From Brachynemurus nebulosus (taxonomy: Eukaryota; Arthropoda; Insecta; Neuroptera; Myrmeleontidae), in assembly GCA_035578155.1 (NCBI GenBank), contig JAPWDM010000008.1, positions 24,390,598 to 24,454,597 of the forward strand: a stretch of 64,000 nt of DNA, read 5' to 3'. Positions within the stretch are counted from its first letter, which is position 1, and every line of letters starts with the position of its first letter. This document shows positions 25,001 through 37,000 of this stretch, piece after piece. Both the position numbers and the translations under genes were made by a program. The notes beneath the pieces were generated by a model. That model saw nothing but the letters and a program-made list of their open reading frames with translations. It was not told the origin of the DNA and ran no database searches.

Positions 25001-28000
25001 GACGAGTTAACTCGTCCTGCAATATGGCGGCTCAAAGGGAGCTTCGTGATAGGGAGCTTCGTGAGCCGACCCGATAATGTCATTCACCGCCATTATTACC
25101 TTCAACCAGACTATGATATAACGTTTAACGTTGAACTAGTCAAAACTAATTTTAACAAAAAAAAATGCTGTCATATGTATATATTCACTGGTACAAGTGC
25201 CGCCATCTATGACAGATTTTCCGAAATACGGTATAATTTTAAATAATGTTCAATTTTATCAACATAGTTTGGTATAATTTATATTTTGTAAATTCCTAGG
25301 GTTCACTTTTTTGATGTTGGGATCTTTGATTTTTTTTCTTTTTCTTTTTTTGTAACCTTAACTATTGCACTTATCACTGGCAGTAAAAAGGGCGGCATTT
25401 TGAGACAAAAAAATTTTTCCATATGGTTTGTTTAAAAGGGTTAAGCCTTAAACTAAAATTTTTTAAGACATTTTTATGGACATTTCATTATTAAAACCAT
25501 TTGTGGACTTAACCAGTTTTAGCGGGTAGTTGTTGCCATAAAAATAAATTTCCAATTTAATTAAACTATGTACTTATTTATTATTTTATTAAGAATTTAA
25601 AGACCGTAAGTTCTTTTGTTAGTTTCTCTTGGTCCTTATTATGAAATAAAAAATAAAATAAAAAATGGACTTAACCACTTTTGTCTACCTGTGCTAGATA
25701 TTTATTGAACGAATTTTGTCATTTTGGTAACAACAATAGAAATTTCACTCCACAGTTATCCAGTAATCACAAACTTATTAAAATACAATCAGTTTTTAAC
25801 TGTTAAATTACCACAAAATTAAAATTTTTAGCTTGATGGCGTCATTAGGTATACTAAACTATCTGAAACTTCCAAAAAGTGTAATTTTATGCTCGAAAAC
25901 AAAAATTTGAAGCTAATTAATAGGTTTTTGCTACCATTCTTTCGATTTTTGTCCAAATTAAAAGTGTAAAAAATGCAGAAATTCGGCTTACGTAGTAAAA
26001 ATCATATTTATTGAAAGTTTTTTTTTTTTTTTTATTCACTCCATAATTACACAATAGCCACAAAAATATTAAAAATCAATTAGTTTTCAAATGCAAAATT
26101 TCCCAAAAAATCAAAATTTTCAACTTGGTGACGTCATTAAAAAAGTTTTAATATTTATAAACACCTCTACTGTATGTATGTATATCCTGTCAAGTCAAAT
26201 AATTAAAAATATAACAATATGATCGTAACATAATCTATTTTATTTTTTATCTTTGTCTATCATTTGTGTAAACAGTGACGAAACGGTGTGTAAACAAACT
26301 TTTACTCTTATTGGCTGACAAAATAATTTGCAAAACATCAAACAAAGAATGTTCAAATTGACTCGTAAAAATACAGTTTGCCGAATTCATTTAACAAAAT
26401 TTTAAAGTAACAAAATAATTTAATTTATTCATTACCAGCATGGTTCAAGGTTTGTTTGAAGGTTTAACTTGTAAAGCCCGTGAGTATACATACCTGCATG
26501 ACGGTGCTCGAGATATTTCAAATATCAAAAATAATAGATAAATACCAGAATACCTATCTATAATTATTAAAGAAATAGTATACATAGTTAATTTTTTTTT
26601 TTAATTTTATTACTATTTTTTTACTTTCTGCACGTGACATGATTCATTGTTTTTTTTTTAAAGTATTTGAGCTATTAAAAGACGTTTTCAATTGTGTTTA
26701 CAATGAATCTGGTTGGCATTTTGTAGTAATTTTAGTTTGACAGCTGGCATTTCACTCACTTCACGTGAGTCTATTGGAATCTGTCACATGGGTGGGAATT
26801 AAAAGTGATTGACGAAAAAGTGCACTGATATTAGTTTTATATAAGTAATCAAAAGTAATTCTTTAACTATAAATAGATTTCTTGTAGCCTGGAATCATTT
26901 CCGCCATTAGTTGGAATAACATTAGGTCGTGTAATATGAAATGTCGTTTTCCGACCATTTGGGCGAGAATATAATTCAGATAAATACCGACACTCAGGGT
27001 CGGATCATCGCATAGATAAATGAGACAAATGGTTAAGGTCCGGTCAAACTATCTATTTTGAATATTTTAATCAATATTTTTTAAGATTTATTTTAGTATT
27101 TCACATTATTTGTGTTTTATTTATTGTTTTATATTTTTTGTGTACTCTATAGGAGTTGAAAGCTGGTAAGCAAAAAGTGTCTCTGGCCCCAAAGTGGCTT
27201 AATCCGTCCTTGCATGTATTTAATTTATAAATTTCATTAAGATTTACACAAAATCATGAAGTATTATTTCTTTTTTGGATGTATAAATACAAAAAATTCA
27301 AAATTATGTTATATTTCAATTTTAGTTTTGGTCATCCCTTTTATCGTGTCTTTTGACCTCAATTTATCACAGAGAAAAAATTATATGACTTTTGTTGTTT
27401 TTTCAAAAATCAAGGGTATTTTCAAACATTTTTAAATACTGTGATAAAATGACCATCCTCACGTAAATTTTTAATATATTAAACAGGGTGGCCACATTAC
27501 TGGAAAACCTGGAAATATCAGGGAATTTTTACTTTCTGGAAAAGTCAGGGAATTTTACCAGAAGACTGGAAAAAATTGATTTTTATATTTAGGGATAAAA
27601 CTTCAATCAATTTTTCACTTGTTTTGAGATTAGATTTAAAATTTTTTTTTTTATTTTCAGAAATTTTTTTTAGCTTTTTTGGGATAAAGTAGGGGTGGCA
27701 TTTTTCACAAAATAATGAGGGAATTTTTTAATAAAATTTCTGGAAAACCTGGAAAAGTCAGGGAATTTGATCTTCAAAAATTTGTCTCCACCATGTTAAA
27801 GAATACGTACTCATAAAAGAAATACAAAAAAATACGGTGTGAAGTCTGAATTCGTGTCTATTCACTCCAGTTTACGGTATATGTATATTTTGCAACCAGT
27901 ATTTTGTGAGATCACTGTAATATTTAAAATAATGTATTGTCTTCTCGTTAAAACAAACAAATGATGTTTACAAATTTTCCTAAATATTTATTCGCAAATA

Positions 28001-31000
28001 AAGAATAAATTTTAGTCGGAAAATTTTTCAAATTATGTTTTATTACATATTTAATTTAAATATTGACTGACGTGTGTAAACAGAGTAATAAAATTATTCT
28101 TATCTGACGACAGAAATTTTTATTCTATTTTATAGATTACGTTGGCAGCGCCATATATACAAACATATTTAGCGTACAGTTCGCGTGGTTTGACATGTTG
28201 CGGTATCTCGTTACCGATCCCGTTTGAACGGGCGGCACGATCATCATGGTGGGATCCACGATTCGATAGCGATATATTAGAGGGACAATATAAACGCAGT
28301 GCCTTCACGCATTTACGACTACGGTTTAGGTGAGTATTTGACACGAGTAATTCTATCTTTAGGTGGTGAAATTATCCGGGCTGGGAACTATTTAAAATGA
28401 TTTCATTAAAATGATGACATATGTATTTAAAATACAAAATGGCATTTTGCATTTTCTATTTTAAATAAGTTCCGTAAAACCATTTTCCATTTTGTATTTA
28501 AAATGAAAATTCGAATCCATTTAGACGAAAGTCAATGGAACTAATTTGAATAGGCGATTCATAAAGCGATTTGTGGCTTTTACAGATGTTTTTTTCTAAA
28601 AATGATTTTTCGTTTCTTCTTTTACTTTTTCTGTTCTCTATTGCAAGTTTGGTCTTCAGATGTTTTTTTGTTGTTTCACATTTCCGTTTTCGTATATCAT
28701 TTTTAGTGATGTGCGTATTTCCTTTTTTGCAACCAACGAGTTGCTATATTTGACATTGTTTGATTTGATTGGTTTTGATCCAAACTAAAAGGTTTTTAGT
28801 TTCTTTTGTTTATGAAAAAAAAAATTTAATTTTTTCATTTTTTATTTTTATTTTTATTGATTTTTATATTCTTGTCTTGATAATGGTGTTTTGAGACACC
28901 GAAACCGGTCGACATGTTGAAGATTGGTTAAAAAATTCTGTTTGGTTTTTTGCTTGTCTTAATATTGAGGTTTATCGCCAAATAAAGTCAAATAATGAAA
29001 TTACAAGTTTAAATTTTTTTGGTGAAAATAGAGGTAACAATTTATTTATTCGAATCTATTTTACATTTAAAATGAAAATGCATGCATACCTACCACAGAC
29101 CAGTGAACATATTATATATTATATTATATAGACTGATAATATAAATGTGTAATTCAGGCAACCACATACGACCATGTTCCGACCTTAATAGTATTCTGTT
29201 ATATAGTAATGGATTTATATCCGTAGTTACGGTTTCAAATAATTATTGTCAAAATATAATATTGATAATAAAATTTTACTCTTTTGAAAAGAAACTGCAA
29301 AATTTTGAAAGAAAAAAAGTGGTATTCGCTTTATTTTCAAAATACGTACGTATACAAATTATGTCCTGCAATAATTATAGTCGCATTTGCTCAAAAATTG
29401 ACATTATATTATTTCATTTAATTTCACCCGTCTCACCCTTGTTACCTGCTTCAAAAAAAATTGCTTAGAAACTGGCTTTACACTTTGTCTAGTAGTATAA
29501 TATAATACTGTTCATTGGTCTATGATACCTATTCAAATTTATGTGTATATTTATGGCACTTATGACTCTTAAGTTAAATGTAAGTTGATTCAATTGACTC
29601 AAACTTTTTATAACTCGAGTTGTAATGTCACTTGTGTTAAATTTAATTTGTGTTGAGTTCTCTTTTTAAACTTTTCTGACTCAACTTGTGTGCTATTCTC
29701 ATTAAGACAAGTCTATAACAAATGTTTTGGTATTTCGAGTAGATGATTTTCATAGTTTTGAAGTTGTAGTTGTAACGTAGTCAAGGCTTGAGTATGTCAA
29801 GCCTGAATTAAATTTTAATGATGAAACATAACAAAATTTGATAACTGTTTAGAAATTTTATTTTGAAAATCGCCATTTTTCAACAAATTTTCAAATTAGT
29901 GAAAACGCGCCATTTCTTGAATATGACGTAACATTCTGTAGCTAGATATGTTGTCGATTTTGATAATTTTCATCGGTGAGGTGAAATTGTGTTTTCTTTT
30001 GAATATTTCTATTAGCTTATATACATATATTAATAATAATCGACCAGAATTCAAATAAATACTTGCTTTTACTTTGACATTTTATGAATATAATCAAAGT
30101 TTTGAGGTTATAAATATTGACATTGACGTTTAGTTGCTTCAAACTGTGACGTCACTATAGTGGGGTGTTTTTCCCGCCTTTTTCTCATTTAAAATTGTAG
30201 GGTTATTTTTTTTAATGATTTTTTACAAAATCTGTCGAAAATAAAAAAAATTACTTAACTGGTATGGAAAAACAATGCTTTTAGAATATTTTTGTAACTT
30301 CAGTCAAGTACCCTATTGAGAATATCCTGTAATACGGCCAATCTGTTGACTTAATCAAAAAATTGTTCAGATAAAGTTGTAGCTACCGGTAGAGATAGTC
30401 GATTGCTATAGTTGGTAGCTTTATAACTCCTTTAGTTTTTGAGCTATGATAAAAATTTTGTTTTTTTTTTAGCTGAATCTTTTTTATGCGATGGATAGGG
30501 ACCGCATAAAAAAATCGCACAAAAAAGTATATTCAAAAACATCATAAATAGCTATAAAAAGTTTAGTTCGGTCCAGATTGTAAAAGAACATTTTTTATGC
30601 GGTGAATCGGAACCGCATAAAAAAGTTTTATTAAAAATACATAACTCAAAACGCTCAAAACCTCACGATTTGCTTAGAAGTTGCTTTTCTCAACAAGATA
30701 AAGCATTAATTTATACATGGGAACATTTTATTTCATTTTTATGTTATGAAAATTGTGAAAAATACATCTGTAAAAAAACTTAATGATACAGTAACTTATA
30801 TTCTTATCCAATGTATTGATTAAATGCTTAAAAACCATTAAAAAGTAATTTTATCAAAGAAAGTTATTGTAGTAGTAAATGTTTAAGTTTCTTATTGTCT
30901 TTTGATTTTGATTCACATTATGCATTTTAATGGCCATTTTCTTTTAAAAATCGCATAAAAAACTCACAAAAAAGACCCCATAAAGAAAGGTTTAGCTGTA

Positions 31001-34000
31001 TATTAATTTTTTATACAGGGTGGTCCAGAATTATATACTGTAATTGTTAGAGCTGATAGTACGTTCAAAAATAATGGTACCTTCCCATGTACCTACACTT
31101 TTTTTCCAAAACTCATTAATAAGGAAGATACAACCCTGTAAAGGGGTGAAATGAAAACCATTTTTTATGTCATCGAAGGATGACATATTAATATCGTTGT
31201 GTGATCATAGTGGGGGAAACATTATTATAGAGTTGTATATCCATATTGAATAATTATAGAGTTGTACATCCATATTGAATCAACGCAAGAGGGCTGTAGA
31301 GTTAACAACTATAGAGTTAACAAAAAATCATAAATTAACACTCTCACTGAGGTGACATTACTTAGTGTGTGTCAAAAACACGCACTTAACGAATTTTTAT
31401 TTTATAAATATTTCCCAAACGCTTTTGAATAACGAATTGATATTTTAGGGATGCATATTTTGTGTTAGGATAATTAAATTTATGTTACCACTTAGGTAGC
31501 GGCTACACTGGATACGAATTCATCCGAAAATTTATTCGTACGAATTCGTACGAGTTTATCCGAGTTAATACGAATTAAACAAATGCATACATTTAGACAT
31601 GCGTGGTTACACTGCTTACGATTCTTTCGTACGAGCTCGTACGACTTTTTGATACGACCAAAATATTTTGTTTTTTGATGCGAATTCGTACGAAAAAATG
31701 ATGGATTTAGAAAAAATAATCATTTTTGTTGAACAAAGGTGGTCTTTAAGGGATCAAAAACATAAATACTGTCATAATAGAAAGTTAAATAAAAAATTGT
31801 GGAATGAGCTGGCAGAGGAAATGTTTAGATAATTTTTTAATTAAATATATTACGATATAACAAAACTAACCTAACCTAACAAAAACATTTTAAGTATGTG
31901 TAATGAATAATTAACTAAATATTGAAGCTGAAATTCAGTATATTTTAAAATATAATTGAATGTGACTTGTGACATGTTCAAGTACTCTAAAAATTTCTGT
32001 TCGTGTTGAAAAATTTCTTCCAAGCAATTGCAGAATTCAGCTTTTTTTGCTCCACATGAATAATAAATAATCGTTTACCCAGAATTGTTTGTTTTCTATA
32101 ATTAGAAATTTTGAAAACGATGATTCTAATAAATAAGATTCGGTAGCTGGATCCATTGTTTGATATCATGCAATATGTATTAACGGTTTTCAGTTTAAAT
32201 TTAAATACGAATTCGTATTACGACTCCGTATCCAATGTAACCACACAGTCGTACAAATGAATTTCGTACGAGCTCGTACGAATCAATTTTCGTACGAATT
32301 CGTATCCAATGTAACCGCAGCCTTATGATTAAGGAGTGGTTTTGGGTGGTAGGTGAAAGCTATCACGTCTTATCTTTTTTAATTTGCGATTATTTAAACA
32401 AAATTTTTAACAATTTTACATAAAAAAGGTATACTTGTTACATTTTGATAAATAATACCGTTTTCGAGTAATTTAGAGTACAAGTATCTATTCCAAATTA
32501 TCCCCTAATCTTAAGTGATGGAATAATTGGTATCATAAATTTAAGGTAGCAGTCTGGTAACTCGCGCTGTTTTTCATACCTATTTTTAGGGGCAGTTTTT
32601 TTTTTTTTTTTTTTTGAGAAAACAAATGAAGAGTTTTGAATTTTTAATATGTTTTTATTTACCTCTTAAGGTACCAAAAAAATTTATTTTGAATAAATTA
32701 AATTTTGTTTTATTATTATTATTATTATTATCACTTGAAGTTGGCGCCTCAAGAAAAAAGCACCTGGATGGCCCGCGTGATTTTGACTCTTGGGGACATC
32801 TGAAATCAAAAATTCTTAATTAGTCTTAATCTATAGATGTGTGATTCTGGTCGGAACTAGAATTAGAAATTTTATCGAAAAATAACAAAATGGCGGACTT
32901 CGAAAAAGAAATTGAAATTGAAATTTTTTTCGAAGTCCGCCATTTTGTTATTTTTCGATAAAATTTCATAATTCTAGTTCCGACCAGAATGACATATTTA
33001 TAGATTAAGACTAATTGAGAATTTTTGATTTCAGATGTCTCCAAGAGTCAAAATGACGTGGGCCATCCAGGTGCTTTTTTTGAGGCGCCAACTTCAAGTG
33101 ATAATAATAATAATAAAACAAAATTAAATTTACTCAAAAAACATTTTTTTTTTTGGTACCTTGAGATGTAAATAAAAACATATTAAAAATTCAAAAATTT
33201 TCATTTGTTCTTTCTCAAAAAAAAAAAAAATGCCCCTAAAAATAGGTATGAAAAACAGCGCGAGTTACCAGATTATTACCTTAAGGGAGTGGTAACGTTA
33301 ATTCAGTATAAAAAAAGACCCATTTTTAAGAATTTTTTCAGACGCTACAGGTAATACAAATTTAATTAATCGATCGTAAATTATAGTACAACATATGAAC
33401 AATATTTCCTTAATTTTTAAAACAAAATACAGCGTTCTCTTAAAATAAGCAAACCTAAAATAAGGAAATATTGTAAACAAACACACACACATTCAAACAT
33501 GTTTATATTAAAAAGTAATAAAAATATTGTCAAAAAAATAAAAAATATTAGTATAAATGGTGTGACAAATAATAAAGTGTTCATGAACTTTTTAATCATT
33601 TATTCAGAAAAATTAAAAATTTTGCAATTTGTACATTTACTTATGAGTTTGAAATGAAATGTTTAAAACGTCCAAAACCCTACAATTGTCTATAATTCTA
33701 TATAATTATGCATATATAAACATATCCATGATTGGATTATATTTAATAGTATCAGGTAGTAGGCATACATGCATATAATGCTTGTGAATGTGTTGTTGGG
33801 ACCGTTGGGACATTATGAAGTGGTGATAAATTAAAATTTAATAGCTTACTTGACATTCACTCCACAATATGTATCTGTACGTATTTACTTTTTGTTCTGT
33901 ACTTAAACATTAGCAAAGAATATTCTTAAAATGGTCTCTCTCATTCGGAACATAGAAAAGTATTTTCTTATTATTAATAATAATAATTGTTATCAATTTA

Positions 34001-37000
34001 TTTATTATATGTATTTATTGTGTACAGTTGTTATTTTAAATAGAAAAAGTTAATTACTTAATGTATGTAGTTAAGTTATGTACTTATTTTGTATAACTAA
34101 ATAAACTGTATTTTTAATATGACAGGGGTTATTAAGAAAAGAAAACATTTAACGTGAGAAAATAAACTAGAAATATTTGGAGAGCTGGGCATCGCAGCAT
34201 GTCTTAGCTTTTGGTTACGGTATATCAGTGACCTAGTAAATATATGTATATGCATATACATAGATATTTAGTTCATCCTGTATGTTACGCTTAAAATAGG
34301 GAAAGTGACTTGTTTACTATTCCCTATTTTGAGCGGAATCTGTATAAATAATTGAGCCAACGGCAGCAAATATTTGGGGGCGCCTCGAAAAAAGGTTGTC
34401 TGTCGGTGAACAATATAACTCATGAGTGGATCATCCGAAATAAAAAAAAAATGATTGATCTCATTAGATAACCGTTTTCCTAAGGTATCCTTGGGAGGAA
34501 ATTTTTTTTTTCGATTTTTTAATTTTTGGTGACACTTAGAAGTGAAAACATCGATTTTCGTCTAAAAAATGGACCTATTTCTTATTGTAAAATTAATAAT
34601 TATGAAAAATAAAAAAAAGCTCCCAGGGATACCCGGTCATTTATCTAAGGAAACTGTAGACAAAATTTCAAAACAATCGGTCGAGTAGATTTTGATTTAA
34701 ACTGTTCGCCGATTTCAAAAATGACAAGTGTCAGAAAATCGCTTTAAAGTTTTGTATACCTAAAAATCCAATATTAAATATGAAAAATTTTTTCATACCT
34801 ACGACATTGATTGTAGTATACATTAGTATACTTACAAAGACCGATTGATGAATAAAAGAATTTAGGGATTCCGAAAGCACAAAGCCACGTACCTGCTGGG
34901 AGGGATACAAAAACGTATCGGAGCAACAAACGCTCAAATTTCTATATCTTAGTTTTACTTCGATTTATTTCAAATTTTGACACAACAATCTTAAGATGTT
35001 GTACAATCATATGAAACAATAAAAAAAAAATGAGAAAAAAAAAATTTTAATACGTTACCATTCCCTTAATTATCCTAATGTCCATACGCGCCCTCTAAAA
35101 TATGATTGCATTATTCAAAAGCGCCTAAAAAGTTTAAAAAAAAAGAAAGTCGTTTTCATTTTATCCCTTTACATTCCACCCCTGTACTTTATCGGGCGGT
35201 AGTAATTTCCGCACCAAACAAAATATTGTAGGTAAATTCCGCACTCATCTTTTGAAACTATCATAATCCTATGTGTATTTTCCGTACTAAATAATTGAAA
35301 ATAAAATTAATTATTTTTTGATAAAATTATATTTAACTGGTGTATATGATACGTAAACAGGGTGTCAATTTAAAAACAAGCCAGGCCTTGTATCTTTAGA
35401 ACGGTAATAGGTAATTAAAATCTGTTAAAACAGTTTCTAGAAGATGAAGGGGGAACCATTATGACCGGCATGGGAAACTTTTACAACCAACTCCTTAGAC
35501 TTCAGCCACCTCAATCCTATTTTTTTAAATTGTAAGACCCCACTTATGGTATATCATTAGAAAGTCCTTTAAAAATGTTGTTCATTAGTATCAAACACGT
35601 AACATTAATTTATGGAATATTTTTTGAAGATAGGTTAGGTTAGTTTAATTAGTTTCGACAATATACTTCGACTTTGATATAAAGCTAGGTGGTAAGGTTA
35701 GTTAAGGTTAGGTTAATTTAGTTTAGTTTTGACAATATATTTCGACTTTGATATAAAACTAGGTGGTGAGGTTAGTTTAGGTTAGGTTAGTTCAGTTAGT
35801 TTTGATAATATACTTCGACTTTATATAAAATTAGGTGGTGAGTTTAATTAAGGTTATGTTAGTTTAGTTAGTTTTGATAATATACTTCGACTTTGATATA
35901 AAACTAGGTGGTGAGGTTAGTTAAGGTTTGGTTAGTTTAGTTTCCATTTGCCCGAATTCTTATGAAATAAAAGCAGTTAATTGAAAATGAGTCACCTGTC
36001 TGATTAGCATTTTCCTTTGCCTAAATTTTCATGATAATAAGGAGCTAGCTGAATATTAATCACCTTCATAATTAGCATTTCCTTTCGTCCAAATTTCTAA
36101 AAAAGTAGTTTAGTTTTTTTGTGAATATTTTAGGAATAAATGGAATGGCAGTTATCAAAAAACTCATCCGGTATATAGGTTTGTCGTGTACATACTTATG
36201 TTAATTTTCTGATTAGTGCGGAATTTACCACATAAATTAACAAACAGTTGATACATTTTAAAAAAAATGCGGAAATTACATGCGCCCCTTTACCAACCCT
36301 TATTATTGAGTTTTGCAAAAATGTATATGTAAAAAGGTACCATTATTTTTGAACGTACTATTAGATTTAGCAATTACAGTATATAATTCTGAACCATCCT
36401 GTATATTAATTATGTTATATAATTTGATGATAAAACTAAACTAATGCATCTAATAGAAAAAATAATTGGGAAAAATTTTTTAAGTTAATTTTCTTAATTT
36501 TAAGTATTTTGTATAAGACTTAGACAAAACGAAACACCTATGGAATCACTTTGAGATCCGTCCATTTGTTTTCGGCAATTTTCTCTGAAACTATTCGACG
36601 TCAAAATTTGAAATTTAGCACAAAGATAGAGGATGGTGGTCCAGTTATAACAATGAAGTATAAAAAGTTGAATTTTGATTCTGGACGTTAATTTCAAGGG
36701 GTAAATTAGGAAATGGGAGAAAAGAGTTTCAAAAATAATCAAAATTTGAATTTTACTGGTAATTTTGTATCATAAACTAATTTTTCAAAAAAGTTTTAAA
36801 TATATCTTTTGATTAAGCCAATAGTTTGATTATAATCAAAATGGAAACTTTTAAATTATTCACCCTGTATTAGGATTTTAGAACCGTGTAAATTTTCTTA
36901 TCACCTTTAACCCAAAGTAAGCGTGCGTGCATTCTTCTCTGTTGATTTTTTTATTGCAATTTTAAAAATATTTTTCTATCATAAAAGAAAATCTAAGGTC

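Larger units (their letters stand above)
23540..26160. repeat. ~290-bp tandem array opened by two transposons
   Basis: Units share CAGTTATC / CCATAATTAC followed by ATCAGTTTTxAA, then GxCGTCATTA, CTACxATTCTTTCGATTT and GTAAAAATCATATTTATTGAA. Unit anchors (the CAGTTATC position) fall near 24535, 25755 and 26045. Subtracting the inserted element gives periods near 290-315 bp. The first unit is split by the hAT-like element at 23615, the second by the element at 24792. Confidence 0.65.
31016..36401. mobile_element. Mariner-type element expanded by nested insertions
   Basis: The outer TIRs CAGGGTGGTCCAGAATTATA and (complement) CAGGATGGTTCAGAATTATA run inward for about 70 bp to GGTACC. TA flanks both (31014-31015, 36402-36403). 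A second inverted block (AAAGGGGTGAAATGAAAAC at 31139, complement at 35155-35175) continues the element on both sides of the central insertions. The original MITE was therefore only about 300 bp. The rest of the 5.4 kb is later insertions listed separately. Confidence 0.75.

Noticed and set aside
28878..28915. Functional hammerhead ribozyme
   Set aside because: The conserved CTGATGA box is altered, so only a decayed or similar-looking motif is reported.
31987..32169. Minus-strand 60-codon frame inside the PIF/Harbinger element
   Set aside because: No match to the Harbinger transposase motifs I know; probably chance.
35629..35941. Interstitial telomere array
   Set aside because: TTAGG-like units are interrupted and embedded in a 73-bp tandem repeat inside a TIR element; better described as a minisatellite.
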